Assembly: GCA_031772625.1 (NCBI GenBank) | Contig: CM062815.1 | Coordinates: forward strand, 118,180,989 to 118,244,988 | Length of the DNA: 64,000 nucleotides | Direction of reading: 5' to 3' | DNA from: Pinus tabuliformis | Lineage: Eukaryota > Streptophyta > Pinopsida > Pinales > Pinaceae | In this document: positions 58,179 to 64,000 of the stretch, piece by piece | Layout of the letters: each line of letters opens with the position of its first letter | How positions within the stretch are numbered: the stretch's first letter is position 1 | Notes under the pieces: generated by a model | The model's database searches: none | Seen by the model: only the letters and a program-made list of their open reading frames with translations | Told to the model about the DNA's origin: nothing | Position numbers and translations under genes: made by a program

Positions 58179-60346
58179 CTACTGCTTGGAAAGGGGCTTC
58201 CTGTATATCTTCAATCTATGCCCATTGATGATCATGGGGATGGCTTCTTCATCAATGCTTTGGATAAGGACTGAACCATTGTCATTGCATTTTTCTACTA
58301 CATATGGTCCCAACCATCTTGTCCTTAGTTTTCCCTTGAAATATTTGTATCTTGAATCATACAGCAGTGCCCAATCTCCTTGCTGGAATTTTTTTTCTTT
58401 GAGGTGTCTGTCATGCCATATTTTTCTTTGAAGTTGGACTACCTCCGAGTGGAGAAGAGCCTGCATTCTCTGTTCATCCAATCCATTTAGCTGAAGCAAT
58501 CTTTCCTTTTGTGCATGGCTAAGATCTAGGTCCAACTAAGCTGCCAAACTTAATGTGTTATATTCAAATTCTATGGACAGTTCTTCCCATAGACCAACTC
58601 ATAGGGTGTGAAACCTGTGGTGGTTTTCCAAGTAGTGTTATAGGCCCAGGTGGCCTCAACCAATCGATCTGCCCAATCTTTTCTGCTACTACTCACTACC
58701 TTAGTCAAAATCCCTTCCAAAGCTCTGTTAGTGACTTCCACCTGCCCATTTGCTTGTGGATGATAAGGGGTGGAAGTTCTGTGCTTAATCTTGTGATGTG
58801 TGAGCAGGTCCTCAATCAGATTGGAGGTAAACTAACTTCCTTGATCTGTGACTAATTCTCTTGGATAGAAAAACTTGTAGAAGATATTTTCCCTTAAAAA
58901 CTCAGCTACTTTTTCTTCTGTTGCTGCTTTGATTGCCTTTGTTTCTACCCATTTTGTCAAGTAATCCGTGCACACAATGATGTAAGATTTATGTTTTGAA
59001 GGAGGGTTGATAGGACCCACAAAGTCCATGCCCCACTTCTCAAATGGCTCGAAAGTCACTTGAGGTTGCAGGGACATCTCATCCCTTGGAGCAGGTTTCC
59101 CCATCCTTTGACATCGGTCACATTGGCTGATGTATCTCTGACATCTTGATGAAGAGTGGGCCAATAGTAACCTGCTTGCAGAATTTTGAAGGCAGTTCTC
59201 TTTGCTGCAAAGTGGCCCCCACAGGGCCCATCATGACAGGTTAGGAGGATGTCAAAAAAATCCTCCTCCCTGACACATTGCCTCAAAATATGATCTGGGC
59301 CAAGTGTAAAAAGATGCCCCCAATCCAAGTGAATGGGGCACTTTTCCTCACGATCTTGCTCTTCTCTTTTGAGGACAGGTGTGGCGGAAATTGTGTTGAA
59401 ACCAAATAATTTGCTATATCAAAAAACCATGGAGAGAGTACTAAAATAGCAAATAGGCTTTCATCTGTCTTTTGATCATCCACCATTCCTTCTTCACCTG
59501 TAGGCAGATCTAGTCTAGATATAAAATCAACAACAACATTTTCCTTACCTGGCTTATCAACAATGGTCAAATCAAATTGCTACAATAAAAGTAACCATCT
59601 AATGATACGAGCATTTACATCAGGTTTATTCATCAAATACCTAATTGTAGCATGATCAGTGTGTACGCATGTTTGATAGCCAGTGATGTAGTGTTTGAAC
59701 TTGTTTATGGAATGGACTACAACCAGGAGCTCTTTTTCGGTTACAGTGTAGTTTAATTCTGCCTTGGACAGGTTTTTACTGACAAAATATATGGCATACG
59801 ACAACTTCTCTTCCACTTTCCCTAAGGCTACTCCTATAGCTTTGTTTAAGGCATCTGTGTGAATGTGGAAAGGTAGGGCCCAGTTTGGACCGCTCAAGAT
59901 TAGGGAAGTTATCAACTTACCTTTCAAGGCATCCAAAGTCTCTTAACAGTTGTCGATCCATATGAACTCAACATCTTTTCCCAAAAGACTAAACAATGGA
60001 GAAGCTAGCTTACTAAAATCCTTAAAGAAACTTCTATAATACCCTGCTAAGCTTAGAAAACTTCGAACATCACTTAGCTTTTGAGGATGTGGAACCCTTT
60101 GGATGATAGCAATCTTGTTGGGATCCACTTGTAATCCTTGTTGAAAATTGTATGACCTAGCACGGTCCCTTCAGTCATCAGGAATTCACATTTATCAAGA
60201 CTGAGGGACAGGTTCATTTCAATACACTTGACTAAAACTTTCCTCAAGTTAGTCAAAGCTTCCTGGAAGTTGGAACCATAAGGGGTAAAGTCATCCATAT
60301 AGATTTCCACTGAATCATGAACTAGTTCAGCAAATATGCTCAGCAC
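58179..60346 (-). pseudogene. G5 RT palm, RNase H and integrase (broken)
   Basis: 60346-60074 has the RT catalytic motif VEIYMDDFTPYG (YMDD at 60290-60301). 60128-59943 has SDVRSFLSLAGYYRSFFKDFSKLASPL. 59936-59580 is RNase H with HTDALNKAIGVALG, SKNLSKAELNYTVTEKELLVVVHSINKF and HTDHATIRYLMNK. The integrase zinc finger is at 59328-59056, HDGPCGGHFAAKRTAFKILQAGYYWPTL, then CDRCQRMGK after a frameshift. The core is at 59164-58832 (GMDFVGPI, VTDQGS), continuing with YHPQANGQVEVTNRAL. 58535-58179 is the C-terminal part with the GPYVV motif and a stop. No chromodomain follows, in contrast to G1 and G2. Several stops and frameshifts. Confidence 0.93.
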
Positions 60347-60373
60347 TGCTCTTCAGAAAGTGGCAGGAGCATT

Positions 60374-61591
60374 TCACAACCCAAAGGGAAGGACTCGGTA
60401 GGCAAAGGTACCCCATGGACAAGTGAAAGTGGTCTTATCTTGGTCTTCCAGGCTGATTTGGATTTGGTTGTACCCGCTAAACCCATCTAGGAAGGAAAAG
60501 AACTTCTTCCCTGCCAGGCCATCTAACACTTGATCTATGAAAGGCAAAGGGAAATGGTCCTTCTTAGTGGCCTTGTTTAGTTCTCGATAATATACACAGA
60601 TTCTCCACTTCCCATTTTTCTTTGGCACTAGCACCAAAGGAGAAACCCATTCGCTGTTAGAGATGGGGTAGATGAATCCTGCATCCAGCAACTTTTGCAG
60701 TTCTTCTTTGACAATGTCCTTAAGGGAAAGATTCATCCTCCTTTGAGGCTGCTTGACTAGTTTACAATCTTCTTTAATGTAGATGTGATGAGTACAGATT
60801 GAAGGGTGGAATCCCTTCATCTCCTTATAGCTCCAAGCAAAAGCATCCAAATGGTTGTTCAATAAGCTACACAGTTCCTTCTCCTGAGAGGTGGATAGGG
60901 CTGAGTTGATATTCAAGGTTTTTTCTGGACCAAATTCCACATTCTTAACTCGGAGAGAGGTCGGATCAGCCACACAGAGATCAACTAAAGCATTGGCTTG
61001 GGTTTCTTCCACCAACTCTTCTAATGGCAACACACTGGGGGGTGGATTTTGAATCAAGTTCTCAATAAGATCATCCTCAGTTTGAGGACCCCCCTTGGTA
61101 GCTTCCATTGTGCACAATGGTGCAGAGTAGACTTCATCCTCATCTTCCTCCTCCAACCAGAGAGGTAAGTCATGTTCTAGCAGAGGTTGGGTAGGAGGAT
61201 ATAGGATTAGCTGTTTGGACATATGCCCATTCTTCATGGTCATGCTCCCAGCTCGACAACTGATGTCAGGATCTGTAGTAGCTAACCAAGGTCTTCCTAG
61301 GATGAGAGGATACCCAATGAGCTTTGCCTTTGGCTGAAGAACCAAGAAGTCAGCCAGGTACTCCCAAGAATCAATGGAGACCATGAAATCTTCCACAATC
61401 CCCTCAGGGGTCACGGTGGAGTGGTCTGCCAACTGTAGTGCTATTGAGGTCTTTCTTAGGGAACCCTGAAGGTTGAGTTTAAGCATAGTGTCCTTGGTCA
61501 TTACGTTAATGGCAGACCCTAGATCAATCAAGGTGTGGGGGATTATGGTGCCATTGATGTGGACATCGACTATAGGACTCCCAGGGTCCAA
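60374..61591 (-). pseudogene. G5 aspartic protease and RT N-terminal half (405 codons open)
   Basis: This is the longest open frame in the window. The protease site LIDLGSAINVM has its catalytic Asp at codon 23; the Asp-Leu-Gly-Ser form is usual in Athila/Tat elements. It is followed by PLILGRPWLATTD. A Glu/Asp-rich linker leads to RT at about codon 275: KEELQKLLDAGFIYPISNSEWVSPLVLVPKKNGKWRICVYYRELNKATKKDHFPLPFIDQVLDGLAG, then FLDGFSGYNQIQI and TFAYRVLPFGL. A stop follows at the point where CNAPATFQ normally continues; the next codons read NAPATF. Confidence 0.95.
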
Positions 61592-61996
61592 ATATTTTGG
61601 ACAAATTACCTACTTCAACATCAGGTCGGACAATTGTCCTATGACATTGATAGTTGGGGCATCTCTCTTGCGCCTACCTGGGTGCCTGAAGCACTTCTCT
61701 TTGATCAACTTGTTATATATTGGTACATCTTTTATGGCTTGAAGAAGTGGTATTTTTACTCATAACTGTTTTAGCTCTCCCAGAATTTCAGTTTCTTCTG
61801 GGGTCAGTTGAGTTGTTCCAGTTAGTCTCTCAGGAAAGGGTGGAATGGTTTCTGGTTCACTGTCCTGTTTTTCTTCCTCATCCTCCTTAGGAGGAGGTTG
61901 GCTATCTAGGATAACCTTCCCAGATCATAGTTTAATCTCCTAAATCTCCACAACATAGGTAGGGCATGTTGTTTCTCTAGTATATACCTGTTGGGC
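61592..61996 (-). other. G5 gag-protease linker
   Basis: Decayed minus-strand coding text (PPPKEDEEEKQ-like, PERLTGTTQLTPEETEI) with stops. It links gag to protease. Confidence 0.6.
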
Positions 61997-63574
61997 CTAT
62001 CTGTTATTGGGGTCCGGGTTTGGTTGAGCAGGTATTTGGGGTTGTCTTAAAGGAGCAGGAGGTAATGGTTGTGGCTGAGCAGGTGGTGGAGGTAAAAGAG
62101 CGGGAGGAGAGTTGTATTTGGGCCTCCACCCCTGATGAGGTGCATTCCACTGAGGTTGTGGCTGAGCATAGGAGTGAAACGAATGATCAGTTGGTTGAGT
62201 ATGATATTGAGATGGATACAACCAAGGAGGGGGTGTGGACCAGGAAGGAAGAGCAGGGGGGGCCCAAGAAGGCATGGAAGTGGCTTGATTGGAGTTGTAA
62301 TGAGTCTGGGATGTCCCTTGCATTCCCTGCTGGTAAGGTCTGGGTCCATGTGGCCTCCTTTGGTTCATGAAATAGAGTGGTTCAGTGGCTCCTTCAGCTC
62401 CTTGGTACATAGCTTTGAATCTGAGCAAGGAAGGGCATTGATTCGTAGGATGGTCTTCTTCACAAACAAAACACACTTCTATAGAGTGCAATGGACATTC
62501 TTTCCTAGGATGCTTTCTAGTGCACCTTGGACAAAAGATGGCCAAGGCCCTCTCAGCTTCCTCTTGCTTCCTTTGGATTTGCAAGGTATCCATTGGCATA
62601 ACAATAGTTTGCCTCATCTCGCTTTTGAAATCTTCCATCTGATTTGCAAGTTCATTTTTAAGAGATGAACTGGATAAGGGGGTACTGGCTAAAGGTTGAC
62701 TTCCCCTACCTCTCTTTCTGGTTGCCTTAGAATGGTTTCTAAACACAGTCTTTATTTCATCATAAGGTAGTTGGTAGATGTCTCCCCCAGCCAACAAATG
62801 GAGGGTATCTAGAAGGTCTTCAGGGACTCCTCTAAGAAAAACCAACTTCAAAGATTCAGGGTCAAGTGTGCACTTGGCCCTTTTATAACTGAGTTGAAAC
62901 CTCTCTTCATAGTCTTCTAAAGATTCATCACTTGCCATGGTCATTTGGAATATTTATTCCTTTGTATCCTTTAACCTACAGTAGTCTCAGTATTTTTTGT
63001 TAAAGGCTTGCTGCATCTGAGCCAAAGTTGTGATACTATTTCCAGGTAACCCCATGAACAAGTGTAATGCTACATCCTTGAGGGTAGAGGGAAAGAGTTC
63101 CAACTTCTGCTCGTCTTTTGCATAGTCATAGGTTCGACAGAGAACAACAAACTCAAACAAGAAGGTATCAGGGTATTCGATAGTCAATCCATGGAAGTGA
63201 GGTAAGGCTAAGGGACTTATTTTTTTCATCTTTCTGTCCCCATTGGTCTCTCGAATAGGAAAGACACCTTCTATTCTCTCCCCATTTCCTCTAATGTTTC
63301 TGTTTTCAGCCATGGTCTCTAGAGGAATGGTTTTTTTCTCTTCATCTGTTATAGGATCTTCATATACCTCTAGAGGTTCACCTATAGGTTCTTCTAGATC
63401 ACTGCCACCAAAGAAGAGAGAAGGGTGACTTAGTGATGTGGTGGGGGTGTTGGGTAGGAATTTTCTTGCATTGTCTCTGTTCCTACAAGGCATGAAAGGA
63501 AATCTATTTTTCTGTGATTTTTGTGTTTCTTTTTTTTTTCTTGTACCTGCAAAAAACTGAAATGGATTGAACAA
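61997..63574 (-). pseudogene. G5 gag with two zinc knuckles (two in-frame stops)
   Basis: From MPCRNRDN or MAENRNIRG near 63490-63310, the frame has the gag core LPHFHGLTIEYPDTFLFEFVVLCRTYDY and MGLPGNSITTLAQMQQAFNKKY. A TGA at about 62987 and a TAA near 62957 then interrupt the same frame. DESLEDYEERFQLSYKRAK resumes it. Two CCHC-like knuckles with X3 spacing, CPRCTRKHPRKEC and CFVCEEDHPTNQC, lie at 62435-62533. The Pro/Gln-rich tail has many Pro-Pro and Gln-Pro pairs. Both gag parts share one reading frame, so these stops are point changes. Confidence 0.92.
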
Positions 63575-63599
63575 AAAATTGCAACTAACAAAAATAAAC

Positions 63600-63800
63600 C
63601 TTGCTGAAATGAAAATTGCAGAATTGAAATGAAAGCAGGAAAGGACTAATCTATTTTGCTGGAAAGGAAATTGCAGAATTGAAATGAAAGCAGGAAATGC
63701 TAATCTACGCTAGCCAAAATGAAATTGCAGAATTGAAATGAAAGTAGGAAATGTCTAATCTACTTTTGCAGAATTGAAATAAAACAACTACTCTACTCTT
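63600..63800. repeat. ~55-bp repeats in the G5 leader
   Basis: 'ttgcagaattgaaatgaaag' recurs at 63616, 63671 and 63726, with a shorter copy at 63768. Confidence 0.88.
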
Positions 63801-63877
63801 GCTGAAATAAACTATTTAGCAGAATGTTTGTAGTAGAAAATAGAAGAAAAGCAGTAATCACAAAATAATTTGACGCT

Positions 63878-63894
63878 TCCCCGGAAACGGCGCA
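63878..63894 (-). other. G5 primer binding site
   Basis: The minus strand reads TGCGCCGTTTCCGGGGA, the TGGCGCCGTTTCCGGGGA type typical of Athila/Tat elements with one G missing. It lies seven bases from the LTR. Confidence 0.8.
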
Positions 63895-63901
63895 AAAAAT
63901 A

Positions 63902-64000
63902 TGGTGAGCTCCAGTATTGCAAAAATGATGCTACAACTCCTGGGACTCCCTACTTTACTTTTATCAACCCGGTAGTTCATAACAAACTTGGAAGCGACGG
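63902..64000 (-). repeat. G5 right LTR (5' LTR), cut by window end
   Basis: Begins TGGTGAGCTCC and matches 50997-51095 apart from eight substitutions. Confidence 0.92.

Larger units (their letters stand above)
50997..64000 (-). mobile_element. G5: large Ty3/gypsy element (Athila/Tat-like) with extra ORF
   Basis: The left LTR is 50997-53110, and the first 99 bases of the right LTR are 63902-64000. On the minus strand the order is LTR, primer site, gag, protease, RT, RNase H, integrase (no chromodomain), 2.2-kb spacer, extra ORF, purine tract, LTR. Total length exceeds 13 kb. Over the 99 shared LTR bases I count eight differences. It lies in the 3' LTR of C5. Confidence 0.93.

Noticed and set aside
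57797..58431. Phe/Ser-rich frames around the T-rich tracts
   Set aside because: Low-complexity pyrimidine runs, antisense to G5 integrase at the right end.
1..64000. Intact host protein-coding gene
   Set aside because: Both strands were read for motif-bearing frames; all recognisable ones belong to retroelements, and the unknown ones carry stops.

Overview
This window is plant nuclear DNA made almost entirely of nested, decayed retrotransposons. No intact host gene is visible. The mix suggests a large seed-plant genome: Ty1/copia and Ty3/gypsy elements in all states of decay, a tRNA-derived SINE, non-autonomous DNA transposons, many minisatellites and AT-rich filler. A gymnosperm is my best guess, but that is inference from texture and not from a marker gene.

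Layout. 1-1504: end of a copia-type LTR (family A) with an 18-bp minisatellite. 1745-8911: chromodomain gypsy element G1 (+), truncated in both LTRs, with a 338-bp insertion in gag. 8909-9021: TA/TATG microsatellite. 9022-11286: decayed interior of a family A copia element, C3 (-). 11287-20163: the C3 LTR, split by a complete copia element C1 (11859-17764, -) and by a 1.95-kb inverted-repeat DNA transposon (18177-20131). 20164-23699: unassigned DNA and a gypsy-type leader with a primer-binding-site-like motif at 22536. About 23700-35583: gag-only copia element C2 (+), whose 5' LTR is split by a full-length chromodomain gypsy G2 (24092-32051, -) with a perfect 5-bp target duplication. 35584-36270: gypsy integrase fragment. 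36762-36967: SINE. 38408-38760: 68-bp tandem repeat. 40484-43987: short-LTR copia-like element C4 (-). 44045-46455: decayed gene of unknown family (-). 46525-50990: gag-only copia element C5 (+), whose 3' LTR is cut by a giant gypsy element G5 (50997 to beyond 64000, -). G5 has gag, protease, RT, RNase H, integrase and, 2.2 kb past pol, a large extra ORF of unknown function.

How the parts relate. G1 and G2 are one chromovirus family in opposite orientation, and comparing them exposes insertions, frameshifts and lost catalytic residues. C1, C3 and the LTR at the left edge form one LTR lineage whose transcribed LTR part carries different minisatellites in different copies. C2 and C5 share a gag-only design and would need pol supplied in trans. 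Every coding region I can read is broken, so nothing here looks autonomous now. The items I think may be undescribed are the G5 extra ORF, the unknown gene at 44045-46455, and the 1.95-kb transposon with an 11-12 bp target duplication.
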